Part shown: in pieces, positions 16,990-26,289 of the stretch
How positions within the stretch are numbered: position 1 is the stretch's first letter
Layout: every line of letters starts with the position of its first letter
Made by a program: the position numbers and the translations under genes
Notes under the pieces: model-generated
Told to the model about the DNA's origin: nothing
The model's input: only the letters and a program-made list of their open reading frames with translations
Database searches by the model: none
Origin: Paenibacillus sp. MBLB1832
Lineage (GTDB): Bacteria > Bacillota > Bacilli > Paenibacillales > NBRC-103111
DNA length: 64,000 nt
NCBI RefSeq assembly: GCF_032271945.1
Contig: NZ_CP130319.1
Location: 761,001 to 825,000, forward strand
Reading direction: 5' to 3'

Positions 16990-19900
16990 ATGAGGGGATT
17001 TAAGCACTATCTTTCCGTGATAGTTGTGGTAGCCGTGTTGCTACAATTACTTAATATTACAGGGTTAGGACTTAATCAAGCATTTGCGGCTTCAAATGCT
17101 TTTTACGTTTCAGCAGACGATGGCAACGATAGCTGGACAGGAACATTGTCAGCGCCGAATTCAGGATTAACAGACGGACCGTTCAAAACGATCAGTAAAG
17201 CAAAGTCAGTAGTAAATGCACAGATTGCCGCTAGTGGTATGAATGCAGATATTACGGTTTATGTGAAAGGAATACATGAGGCTCTAAATGGCCTAACCTT
17301 TGGCCCAAGTGACTCCGGGGTGTCGGGGTATAATGTGGTCTATACCAACTATCCTGGTGAAAATGCGACGATCACAGGATCGAGCCGATTGACAGGCTGG
17401 ACCTTGGACAGTGGGAATGTCTATAAGAAAACGGGAGTGAACTGGACTTTCCATACGCTTTATGAGGATGGTGTGCGTTCGGTTAAAGCGAGGTATCCTA
17501 ATCAGTTGAGTTCAGGTGCAAACGCTTACAGTAGGGTTGCAGATAAAGTAGGAACCACTTCCGCTTCTAAATCGCAGTTCATATATGCATCCGGTGACAT
17601 TCCTTCCGTAACTAGCTTGACCGGGTTGGAAGTATTTATTTGGCCAGGCAGCGATAGTGGTGAAGTGAACTGGAAGACGAATACGATCAGTGTTTCGGCG
17701 CTAGATACAACAACACGACAAGTTACACTAAGCTCCAATGCTCAGTACACGATAGGTGCAGGTTCGCGTTATCTGGTTCAAGGAAAGAAAGAATTTCTGG
17801 ACGCACCAGGTGAATTTTACCTAGATGATGCTAACGACACGTTATACTATTGGCCACGGGGCAGCGGTAGTATCGAGAATCTTGTCATTGAGGCTCCTAA
17901 GACGAACCATCTTCTGAATTTCGTAGGTACGAGCTCCACTGCGACCGTTCATAATATTCGGCTAGAAGGACTCACGATAAAGAACACAGATCGTGACAAA
18001 GATACGATCTATATGAAGTATGCTCAAAATATTACCGTAAAAAATAGTGAAGTTTCCAATTCAGGTCTAAGCGCTGTCGAGTTTGACACGTGGGCTCAGA
18101 ACAATGTGATTACTGGCAACCATATGTTTAATCTTGGATACAGCGGCGTTAAATCTTGGGCCAATAGTTCAACTTCTGTGCAAGTTGGAAATAACGAAAT
18201 ATCCAACAACTACATCCACGATGTCGGTCAATTGAATGGAGAGGGCTCAGGAATTTATCTGGATAAGTCTTCGAATAACAGCATCAAGAACAATCGAATT
18301 TTTAATGCATCCCGTTGGGGAATAAGCATTTATTCGCCGGTATCATCGGCTACTCCGGCTGTTGCTACTACAGATTCCCAGTCGAACATCATTGAATACA
18401 ACGACATTTCAAACGTGAATAACGATTCGCAGGATACAGGCGCGATCTACGCGTTTGGGATGGGACCTAACAACATCATCCGCAATAATATCATCCACGA
18501 CAACCAGGTAGCATTTTCATTTGCATCCGGTATTTATTTGGACGACGATGTGTATAACACGAATGTGTATAACAACATTCTGTACAACAATAACAAACAA
18601 GGTAAGGGTCCATTTACCGATGTGATCGCCAAAGGAACCGCCAATAAATTCTACAACAATATTATCGCGGATAATGATAATTATGTAGATTATGGTCCCG
18701 GCGCATTCGACACGAACAAGCTGGGCAACCACACGAACAAGGACATTGAAGTGACGTCCAATATCGTGTACAACTCGACCAATCAAATCTACACCTTCGT
18801 CAACTGGCAGGACGATCGTTATGCGAAGGCCGAGAACAACACGTGGTACAATGCGAACGGCATATACGGGACTCGAGGCATGTATTACGTGGACGGTGGA
18901 AAAACAATAGAAGACTGGCGTCATACGTTAAACGACAAGTATGATCAGTTCAGTCTGACGACCGACCCCTTGTTTGTGAACGCGGGCAGCTCGGATTACC
19001 GTCTGCGCTATGACTCCCCTTCATACGGATTGGGCTTCGTGGACTTCAACATGGAGGATATCGGTCTGACTTCCAGCTATACGTTAGGGAACGCAGAAGA
19101 AACGTTGGATCGACTCTTTGTACGCAACTCTTCGGATTCGGTGAACGATGCGAATTTGTCGCTCAATGTGAATGCAACGGCACAGCTTAGCTTAAAGGGA
19201 CGGACGACAAGCGGCTATATCGCTAATCTATCGAATGCGACGGTTAGTTATGCGAGCAACAACACGACAGTCGCGACGGTCAGCTCCAGCGGACTGATTA
19301 CAGCGAAAGCAGCGGGTGTAGCGAAGATAACGACGACGGTGACCAAAGGCGGAGTAACGAAGACGGCGGACATGTATGTCATCGTAGCGGATGCTTTGAG
19401 CAGCTTAAGCATTGCCGCTTCGGAGACAGGCATGACTGTGGGCGGTACGGTGAAGCTGCAGACGACGGGCGTGACGACGCAAGGCCAAAAGCTGTCGCTC
19501 AGCTCGGTAAGCTATAGCAGCAGCAATACCAGCGTGGCGACAGTGAGCTCACAAGGCGTGGTCACAGGGGTAGCGGCAGGTACAGCGACGATTACGGCGT
19601 CTGCGACGGTAGGCGGTGTGACGAAGAACGCGACGATCAACGTAGGCGTGTACAGCGCGACTCTGAAATCCATCAGCATCAACTTTGTTAATCAGATGCT
19701 GCAGTACGGAGGGACGGATCAGATTACGGTAACGGGGACGCTGTCTGACAATTCCACGGCAGACCTGACCAATGCGACAAAGCAATTCTCCATCGACAGT
19801 ACAGCGGCGACAGTGAACGCTACGACGGGCGCGATCACGGCGGGCAATGCGCCAGGATCCGGACGTATTACGGTCAAAGTCACGTTGAACGGAGTCACAC

Positions 19901-22374
19901 GTACGGCAGCAGATAGTGTGGTCGTCTATGGGACAGAGGCGCTTCCCACAGGTTGGAGTATTTTAAACGTGGGCTCGGCCGTTGGCGCCGCATCGTACTC
20001 GAACAATCGGTTCCACATTGCGACGAACGGCAACGATATTAACGGTACGGCAGATGACGGGACGATTATGTATCAGAACGTGTCGAGCACGAATTTCTCG
20101 GTAGTAACTCGTATCGATAATGTGTCCTATTCCCATCCAAATGCCGCAGCGGGACCGGATATCCGTGAAGACGCGACAGCGGGCTCGAAATCGGCATTCA
20201 TCCGGATTACAGCAGATGGAGGCGGTCGCTTGCTTTATAGAACGGCAGCCGGCGGTTCTACTTCGCAGATTTATTTCTCGTCGAATGTAAGTTTCCCTGC
20301 TGATGTAAAACTAGAGCGCAGCGGTGATACGTTCATAGCTTCCTATTGGGAGAATGGCAATTGGAAAGAGCAAGCACGAGCTACGATCACGATGAATACG
20401 GCGGTGAACGCAGGCTTGGGGACGATCTCCCATGATCCTCATGATTACAGCCTGATTGACTCCTCTTACATGTGCTTGACGACAATTGCCTGCAAACCGA
20501 TGGCGCCGATTCAAGCGCAACCAGTGTCAGGCGATACTCAGATTAAAGTGAGCTGGGGCAATGTCGACGGAGCCACGGGCTATAAGGTGAAGTATGGCAC
20601 TACATCAGGCAGCTACACGAGCACGACCGATGTCGGCAACGTCACAAGTAAGACGTTAACGGGGTTAACGAACAATACGACCTACTATATGATCGTTACC
20701 GCTTATAACGCGACAGGCGAGAGCATTGTATCTAACGAGATGAATACGAAGCCTTTCTCGGCTAGCAGTTTAGCGGCTCCATCATTAAATAATCCAACGA
20801 CCAGTGATGCTCAGGTCGGTCTGAGCTGGAGTGCTGTTAGTGGCGCGACTGGCTATAAGGTGAAATATGGGACGGCTTCGGGAAGCTATAGCACAACCGT
20901 AAGTGTGGGCAATGTTACAAGCTACACGGTTTCAAGCTTAACCAATGGCACCACCTACTACTTTGTGGTTACTGCTACTAACAGCACGGTGGAGAGCGCT
21001 TATTCCAATGAAAAGAACGCAGTCCCTAATGTTGGCCTGCCTGCTGCTCCCGTTCAGAATTCGGCTGTACCTGGAAATACCAAGGTAGATTTGAGCTGGG
21101 GAGCTGTCACTGGTGCAACGGGGTACAAGATCAAATACGGTACTACGTCGGGAAGTTATTCGACGACAATAACTGCGGGTAATGTCACCAGCTACTCGGT
21201 AACCGGCTTAACAAACGGCACTACTTACTACTTTGTTGTGACCGCTACGAACAGTGCAGGAGAAAGCGCGAGCTCGAACGAGAAAAGCGCAGCTCCTATA
21301 GCTCCTCCTGCTTCGCCAGTGCAAAATGCACCGACAGCTGGTGATTCACAGGTGACAGTGAACTGGAGCGCATCGACTGGGGCAACCGGATATAATGTCA
21401 AGTATGGCACGACCTCGGGAACCTACAGTACAACGGTGAACGCAGGTAATGTCACCAATACGACCATAACGGGATTGACCAACGGTACGACGTATTACTT
21501 TGTCGTCACCGCGACGAATACAGCTGGAGAAAGCGGCAATTCCACGGAAAAGAGTGCAACACCGAACGTCAGCATTCCAACGGCACCCGTTCAGAATGCC
21601 CCTTCTGCCGGGGATGCCCAAGTTACGGTAAACTGGAGTGCATCGATAGGAGCTACGGGTTACAAGGTCAAGTATGGAACAACTAGCGGCAGCTATTCGA
21701 CCACGGTAACGCTCGGCAATGTGACAAGTACTACGATAAGCAGTTTGACAAACGGCACTACTTACTACTTCGTTGTGACCGCGACGAATAGCGCAGGGGA
21801 AAGCGGAAACTCCACGGAGAAAAGCGCTACCCCTTCAGCGGCCACTTGGACTGGGTTGGATATCGGCACGACTGGAGGGTCTTGGAGCCAAAGCAGCGGT
21901 GTTTATACCGTAACTGGAGCGGGCAACGAAGCACTGGCTACCAAGGATCAATTCTATTACGTGTACCAGCAGGTAAGCGGCGACTTCTCAATGTCGGTCA
22001 AGGTAGAAACTGTACAAAATACGAATGCTGCTGCCGCTGCCGGGATTATGATTCGCCAGTCGACTTCTGATAATGTTCAGGAAGCTTATATTGGTTATCA
22101 GTACAATGGATCAATTCAGGTTGGATCGAGAGCAACAGTTGGTGGTAATGAGTCGAATACTGCATACGCAAGCAACTCAGCCTATCATTACTTGAAGGTA
22201 ACCAAGTCAGGGTCAACATTCACCTTCTACAAGTCTACAGACGGTGTAGCCTGGACAACCATGACAACGAAGACAGTCTCATTAACGGATCCGTTCGATA
22301 TTGGCTTGTATGTATCAGCCAAAAATAGCTTTACCTTGAACACAAGTACAATTTCTAATGTAGTAATCAACTAA
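16990..22374 (+). CDS. Giant secreted beta-helix protein with BIG2 and FnIII modules (2)
   Basis: This 1794-aa extracellular protein is a paralogue of the product at 4644. I start at the ATG at 16990 with AAGGAGG seven bases upstream; the signal peptide ends near AFAA. Order: right-handed beta-helix (about 35-685), three BIG2-type domains, a DUF1349-like sandwich, five FnIII domains (about 1170-1615), and a terminal DUF1349-like domain (about 1617-1794) in place of the F5/8C modules of the first protein. The protein is nearly identical to the first over the helix and Ig region. DNA identity is modest in the first 1.3 kb but very high from about 18.3 to 20.7 kb, which suggests gene conversion. 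The enzymatic activity, if any, is not known. Confidence 0.85.
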   Translation: MRGFKHYLSVIVVVAVLLQLLNITGLGLNQAFAASNAFYVSADDGNDSWTGTLSAPNSGLTDGPFKTISKAKSVVNAQIAASGMNADITVYVKGIHEALNGLTFGPSDSGVSGYNVVYTNYPGENATITGSSRLTGWTLDSGNVYKKTGVNWTFHTLYEDGVRSVKARYPNQLSSGANAYSRVADKVGTTSASKSQFIYASGDIPSVTSLTGLEVFIWPGSDSGEVNWKTNTISVSALDTTTRQVTLSSNAQYTIGAGSRYLVQGKKEFLDAPGEFYLDDANDTLYYWPRGSGSIENLVIEAPKTNHLLNFVGTSSTATVHNIRLEGLTIKNTDRDKDTIYMKYAQNITVKNSEVSNSGLSAVEFDTWAQNNVITGNHMFNLGYSGVKSWANSSTSVQVGNNEISNNYIHDVGQLNGEGSGIYLDKSSNNSIKNNRIFNASRWGISIYSPVSSATPAVATTDSQSNIIEYNDISNVNNDSQDTGAIYAFGMGPNNIIRNNIIHDNQVAFSFASGIYLDDDVYNTNVYNNILYNNNKQGKGPFTDVIAKGTANKFYNNIIADNDNYVDYGPGAFDTNKLGNHTNKDIEVTSNIVYNSTNQIYTFVNWQDDRYAKAENNTWYNANGIYGTRGMYYVDGGKTIEDWRHTLNDKYDQFSLTTDPLFVNAGSSDYRLRYDSPSYGLGFVDFNMEDIGLTSSYTLGNAEETLDRLFVRNSSDSVNDANLSLNVNATAQLSLKGRTTSGYIANLSNATVSYASNNTTVATVSSSGLITAKAAGVAKITTTVTKGGVTKTADMYVIVADALSSLSIAASETGMTVGGTVKLQTTGVTTQGQKLSLSSVSYSSSNTSVATVSSQGVVTGVAAGTATITASATVGGVTKNATINVGVYSATLKSISINFVNQMLQYGGTDQITVTGTLSDNSTADLTNATKQFSIDSTAATVNATTGAITAGNAPGSGRITVKVTLNGVTRTAADSVVVYGTEALPTGWSILNVGSAVGAASYSNNRFHIATNGNDINGTADDGTIMYQNVSSTNFSVVTRIDNVSYSHPNAAAGPDIREDATAGSKSAFIRITADGGGRLLYRTAAGGSTSQIYFSSNVSFPADVKLERSGDTFIASYWENGNWKEQARATITMNTAVNAGLGTISHDPHDYSLIDSSYMCLTTIACKPMAPIQAQPVSGDTQIKVSWGNVDGATGYKVKYGTTSGSYTSTTDVGNVTSKTLTGLTNNTTYYMIVTAYNATGESIVSNEMNTKPFSASSLAAPSLNNPTTSDAQVGLSWSAVSGATGYKVKYGTASGSYSTTVSVGNVTSYTVSSLTNGTTYYFVVTATNSTVESAYSNEKNAVPNVGLPAAPVQNSAVPGNTKVDLSWGAVTGATGYKIKYGTTSGSYSTTITAGNVTSYSVTGLTNGTTYYFVVTATNSAGESASSNEKSAAPIAPPASPVQNAPTAGDSQVTVNWSASTGATGYNVKYGTTSGTYSTTVNAGNVTNTTITGLTNGTTYYFVVTATNTAGESGNSTEKSATPNVSIPTAPVQNAPSAGDAQVTVNWSASIGATGYKVKYGTTSGSYSTTVTLGNVTSTTISSLTNGTTYYFVVTATNSAGESGNSTEKSATPSAATWTGLDIGTTGGSWSQSSGVYTVTGAGNEALATKDQFYYVYQQVSGDFSMSVKVETVQNTNAAAAAGIMIRQSTSDNVQEAYIGYQYNGSIQVGSRATVGGNESNTAYASNSAYHYLKVTKSGSTFTFYKSTDGVAWTTMTTKTVSLTDPFDIGLYVSAKNSFTLNTSTISNVVIN

Positions 22375-22383
22375 TCCATAAAA

Positions 22384-22416
22384 AAGACCTGGAAGCCATG
22401 CTTCTGGGTCTTCTTT
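22384..22416 (+). terminator. Terminator after giant gene 2
   Basis: AAGACC-TGG-AAGC pairs with GCTT-CTG-GGTCTT around a short loop, followed by CTTTAG. It separates the giant gene from the importer promoter. Confidence 0.65.
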
Positions 22417-22450
22417 AGTTCTTGTTGTTAATGGCTCAGGGATGTCATCA

Positions 22451-22496
22451 TTTAAATTGTATAGTATTCAAGCGTAGTTTCTTCTAAAAATACAGT
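22451..22496. promoter_or_regulatory. Tandem operator-like motif, promoter of importer 1
   Basis: TTTAAATTGTATAGT (22451-22465) and TTCTAAAAATACAGT (22482-22496) are direct copies exactly 31 bp apart. They lie about 70 bp upstream of the first permease gene and match the pairs before both giant genes and the catabolic operon. Confidence 0.65.
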
Positions 22497-22568
22497 ATAT
22501 TTCACATTATCTTTTTGCAAAAATAAGATTAAGAAATAGAAAATAAAAAACAGCAAGAGGTGAGCGCA

Positions 22569-23570
22569 ATGGACCAAAGTCCCCTAAATCCAGAATTGCC
22601 AACTCTAGGAAAAAGTAACATCGCGACGGAAGTCCCAGGGAAGGCACGAAAGAACATGAAGAATAAGGAATGGAAGCTGTTTTGGAAAAATCGTGAGCTT
22701 TCACTTTTGTTCCTGCCAGGTTTTATATATAAACTTGTGCTTGCCTATTTACCAATGATAGGAATCATTATTGCTTTCAAAAATTATCGGTATGACCTAG
22801 GTATTATAGGAAGCAAGTGGATCGGGTTCAAAAATTTCGAATTCTTTTTCGCTTCCCAGGATGCCTTTAGAGTAACACGCAATACTATTTTTTATAATTT
22901 AGGGTATATGACCATTACGACCATAGCTGCATTAGCTTTTGCGGTCATGCTTAATGAAATATCTCAACGATCTGTTAAAGTATACCAAACTATTATGTTC
23001 TTACCTTATTTTCTATCATGGGTCATAGTCAGTTATATCACGTATGCATTTCTTGATTATAACAGCGGTTACATCAATCATTTTCTGCAATCTATTGGAC
23101 TTGCTCCTAAACAGTGGTATTTGGACTATCGTCCATGGCCTTACATTCTTAATGCAGCTCACTTGTGGAAGGCAATAGGTTTTTCCACGCTTGTGTATTA
23201 TGCAGGCATCATTGGTATAGATACCGACTACTATGAGGCTGCTAGAATAGATGGCGCTTCAAGGATGCAAATGATTTTTAAAATCACGTTGCCAATGTTA
23301 ACTCCTTTAATTGTTATCTTATTGATACTAGCTATTGGTGGTATGTTCAGAGGAGATTTCGGATTGCACTATTTCATACCAAATAACTCAGGGCCTACAT
23401 TCCCGACTACTGACATTATTGACACCTATGTCTATCGTGCCTTGCGAGCTCTTGGTGACATTTCTATGTCAGCGGCAGTTGGATTCTATCAATCGGTGGT
23501 TGGATTAATTCTTGTTGTTGGGGCTAATTATGTCGTAAAGAAAATGAATGATGAAAATTCTTTATTCTAA
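22569..23570 (+). CDS. ABC sugar importer permease, LplB type (importer 1)
   Basis: This inner-membrane permease (333 aa) is one half of the channel of an oligosaccharide importer. About six hydrophobic helices are seen, and the cytoplasmic EAA loop reads EAARIDGASRMQMIF, the contact site for a shared ATPase. I start at ATG 22569 because AGAGGTGA overlaps the upstream GTG. The second permease follows after 11 bases and the binding protein after that; no ATPase gene is present, as is usual for this family, which uses a common MsmX-like ATPase. Its substrate is probably the oligosaccharide released by the nearby hydrolases. Confidence 0.9.
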   Translation: MDQSPLNPELPTLGKSNIATEVPGKARKNMKNKEWKLFWKNRELSLLFLPGFIYKLVLAYLPMIGIIIAFKNYRYDLGIIGSKWIGFKNFEFFFASQDAFRVTRNTIFYNLGYMTITTIAALAFAVMLNEISQRSVKVYQTIMFLPYFLSWVIVSYITYAFLDYNSGYINHFLQSIGLAPKQWYLDYRPWPYILNAAHLWKAIGFSTLVYYAGIIGIDTDYYEAARIDGASRMQMIFKITLPMLTPLIVILLILAIGGMFRGDFGLHYFIPNNSGPTFPTTDIIDTYVYRALRALGDISMSAAVGFYQSVVGLILVVGANYVVKKMNDENSLF

Positions 23571-23581
23571 GGGGAATTACA

Positions 23582-24475
23582 ATGCGAACAACGGTGAGAC
23601 CCATTCAGTGGCCTACTTTTCTAATTAACCTCGTTTTTATCATAACTTCATTAGGAATTGTGCTCCCTTTTCTGTTAGTTGTCTCTGTTTCATTCACAGA
23701 TGAGAAGAGTATTTTAAATCATGGATATCAGTTTATTCCAGAAGTGTTCAGTTTAGCAGGTTATCAAGTCATCTTTGAAGCTCCGATCGTTTTGTTAAGA
23801 GCGTACGGTGTGACTACTCTAATTACAGTTGTCGGGACGACATTGAGTTTATTGCTAACTGCGATGACTGGCTATGTCATATCTCGAAGCGATTACCGCT
23901 ATAACCGTATAGCCACTTTTTACATATTTTTTACGATGTTGTTTAGTGGTGGCTTAGTTCCTTTCTATATATTAATCACACAGTATTTGCACCTTAAGGA
24001 CTCCATATGGGCGCTTATTATTCCCGGCTTGTTAAATCCTTTCAATATCATTGTCATGCGAGGCTTTTTATCCAAAATACCGACGGAAATTATTGAATCT
24101 GCCAAGATAGATGGAGCCAAGGAATTCCGTATTTTTTTCACAATGATCCTTCCACTAGCCAAACCGGCTTTAGCTACACTGGGTTTATTTATCTCATTCA
24201 GTTATTGGAATGAATGGTTCAATGCGCTGTTGTTTATCGATAATCACAACTTATACACGCTCCAACTATTGCTGGTCAATGTTTTAAGCCAAATTGAATT
24301 TTTACTATCCCAACCAGAGATGATGCAAGCTTTGCACATAAGTGTAGCTGATTTACCGAATCTTTCAGCCAGAATGGGAATGGCTGTATTAGTTGCGGGC
24401 CCAATGCTTTGTATATTCCCCTTCTTTCAGCGTTATTTTGTCAAGGGTTTGACGGTTGGTTCACTAAAGGGCTAA
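23582..24475 (+). CDS. ABC sugar importer permease, YtcP/CarB type (importer 1)
   Basis: This 297-aa membrane protein is the partner permease. It has six predicted helices and the EAA loop ESAKIDGAKEFRIFF. The C-terminus QRYFVKGLTVGSLKG is typical of the family. AAGGGG lies just before the ATG. It is cotranscribed with the LplB-type permease upstream and precedes the binding-protein gene, from which it is separated by a stem-loop. Confidence 0.9.
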   Translation: MRTTVRPIQWPTFLINLVFIITSLGIVLPFLLVVSVSFTDEKSILNHGYQFIPEVFSLAGYQVIFEAPIVLLRAYGVTTLITVVGTTLSLLLTAMTGYVISRSDYRYNRIATFYIFFTMLFSGGLVPFYILITQYLHLKDSIWALIIPGLLNPFNIIVMRGFLSKIPTEIIESAKIDGAKEFRIFFTMILPLAKPALATLGLFISFSYWNEWFNALLFIDNHNLYTLQLLLVNVLSQIEFLLSQPEMMQALHISVADLPNLSARMGMAVLVAGPMLCIFPFFQRYFVKGLTVGSLKG

Positions 24476-24497
24476 TGATAGGCTTATTAGAACGTTT

Positions 24498-24553
24498 GGA
24501 ATAGAAACCCATGAAGGAGGTGATGGAAGAGGAAGTCGGGCGGTTTCTATTCC
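24498..24553 (+). promoter_or_regulatory. Intercistronic stem-loop exposing a strong ribosome-site sequence
   Basis: A perfect 12-base inverted repeat, GGAATAGAAACC (24498-24509) and GGTTTCTATTCC (24542-24553), encloses a 32-base loop that contains AAGGAGGTGATGG. It lies between the permease and the binding protein, whose own ribosome site and ATG are about 60-75 bases farther on. Such structures can protect the distal mRNA; presenting a near-perfect anti-rRNA sequence in the loop is unusual. Confidence 0.55.
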
Positions 24554-24627
24554 GTGTTATGATACAAGTATTGAACACATTTGCTTGTCCATTCTACTTA
24601 TTTTCACAGAGGGGGATCACTCATCAA

Positions 24628-26127
24628 ATGAAGAAAACTAAAACGTCCTTAGTAGCTAAACTTATGCTTGTCTCATTATCTTCCGTACTTGTTTTAAGTG
24701 CATGTTCAAAGAGCACCACGACTACGGGGTCAACTGCTCCTAGTCCAACTGCTTCTGCCGCGTCTGAGCTAAAGCCAGTTGATTTGGTTTGGTATTATCC
24801 AACTCCGAAAGACGTACCGGATGTTCAGCTTGTCGAGGACGAATTGAACAAAATTACGAAGGCAAAAATTAATGCGACAATTAAGCTTAAACCTGTGTTG
24901 TTTGGAAATTATGATCAAAAAATGAATACAGTCATCGCAGCTAATGAAGATGTTGACATTGTATGGACATCAAGCTGGAACTTCAAGTTTGATCCGAATT
25001 TCGATAAAGGTGCTTTCTTGAAGTTAGATGACTTAATCAATAAATATGCACCTACGGTGAAGAAAACGTTTACTGATACTATGTGGGACAGCGTTAAGAA
25101 GAAAGGTGAAATCTACACGATTCCTAGTTATCAAACGATGACCAGGGTGCCGGGATTTACCATTCAAAAACGCTTTGTTGATAAGTATAATTTCGATATT
25201 ACCAAAGTAAAAAAGCTGGAGGATTTGGAGCCTTTACTTGAACAAATCAAAAAGAATGAGCCTGGGATAGTCCCTTTTGCATCAGATAATCGTGGATTCT
25301 TCAGTACAGCCATAAACGGTATTGGTGAAGACGGAGGAATTGCTTACTACAAAAAGGATCCAACTAAAGCTATTGATTACGTAGCTTCCCCTGAGTACAA
25401 GCAATATCTGGAGACCGTGCATAAGTGGTTTGCAGCTGGCTATATTAACCAGGATGCCCCTACACTGAAATCATTTGACCCTATTCGTGCCAAAGGTGCA
25501 GCTGCTGTATATTTCAACGCAACAAGCAAACCAGGTGGCGAAGCAGATGATAAGCTTAAGGGCGGCGGCTTTGATGTCGTTTATGTAACATTAGGTGAAC
25601 CGATGTATACAGGTGCTAACACAACAATGAATGCTATTGCGAAGTCTTCTAAAAATCCTGAACGTGCGATGATGTTCTTGGAGCTAGTGAATTCAAATAA
25701 AGATATCTTTAATTTATTAGGATTTGGTATTGAGAATAAGCATTACAAGAAAACAGGCAACAATGCAATTAAAATTGATTCGGCTAGTGGGTATTCCGCT
25801 AATGCAGCATGGGTATTCGGTAACGTTACGAACGGTTATCTTCTTGATGATCAACCAGCTGACACTTGGGAGAGGACAATAAAACTGAACACTACTTCGA
25901 AGGTTACTGCTAATAATGGGTTTAATTGGGATGGCGCAGGATTCAAGACAGAAGAAGCCTCATTAAATTCCATTAATGAAGAGTACAGTGCAGCATTGTC
26001 TACTGGCGCTATTGATCCTGCTGTCAAATACCAAGAATTCCTCGATAAGCGCATTAAAGCAGGTGAGGACAGAAAACTTGGTGATCAACAAAAACAACTG
26101 GGTGAATGGTTGAAAACGAAAAAATAA
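24628..26127 (+). CDS. ABC importer substrate-binding lipoprotein, YtcQ/LipO type (importer 1)
   Basis: The lipoprotein (499 aa) captures oligosaccharides outside the membrane. The signal ends in a lipobox VLSAC, with the Cys at about residue 23, followed by a Ser/Thr-rich linker. I start at MKKTKTSL at 24628, which gives a normal lipoprotein signal and has GAGGGGG upstream; the longer frame from 24511 would begin inside the stem-loop. The family-1-type binding fold is seen in the DLVWYYPTP start and the closing EWLKTKK. It forms one operon with the two permeases and is followed by a strong terminator. Confidence 0.9.
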   Translation: MKKTKTSLVAKLMLVSLSSVLVLSACSKSTTTTGSTAPSPTASAASELKPVDLVWYYPTPKDVPDVQLVEDELNKITKAKINATIKLKPVLFGNYDQKMNTVIAANEDVDIVWTSSWNFKFDPNFDKGAFLKLDDLINKYAPTVKKTFTDTMWDSVKKKGEIYTIPSYQTMTRVPGFTIQKRFVDKYNFDITKVKKLEDLEPLLEQIKKNEPGIVPFASDNRGFFSTAINGIGEDGGIAYYKKDPTKAIDYVASPEYKQYLETVHKWFAAGYINQDAPTLKSFDPIRAKGAAAVYFNATSKPGGEADDKLKGGGFDVVYVTLGEPMYTGANTTMNAIAKSSKNPERAMMFLELVNSNKDIFNLLGFGIENKHYKKTGNNAIKIDSASGYSANAAWVFGNVTNGYLLDDQPADTWERTIKLNTTSKVTANNGFNWDGAGFKTEEASLNSINEEYSAALSTGAIDPAVKYQEFLDKRIKAGEDRKLGDQQKQLGEWLKTKK

Positions 26128-26133
26128 TAATTA

Positions 26134-26175
26134 GTGTAAAACTGCGAATCTGCATGTGGATTCGCAGTTTTACAC
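26134..26175. terminator. Bidirectional terminator after importer 1
   Basis: A perfect 17-base stem (GTGTAAAACTGCGAATC and its complement) with an eight-base loop ends the importer operon. The A/T-rich arms place T runs on both sides. Confidence 0.85.
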
Positions 26176-26289
26176 TTTATCTATTCGTATATCTCATTGA
26201 TTAGTAATTGAGATAGAAATTGCTCTATGTTAGAGTTATAAGGAAGCAATTAATAAGGACATAGTCAAGCTCCTGCAGAGGCGGTACTT

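Noticed and set aside
24511..24627. Longer N-terminus for the importer 1 binding protein
   Set aside because: It would place 39 residues before a normal lipoprotein signal and start inside the stem-loop.
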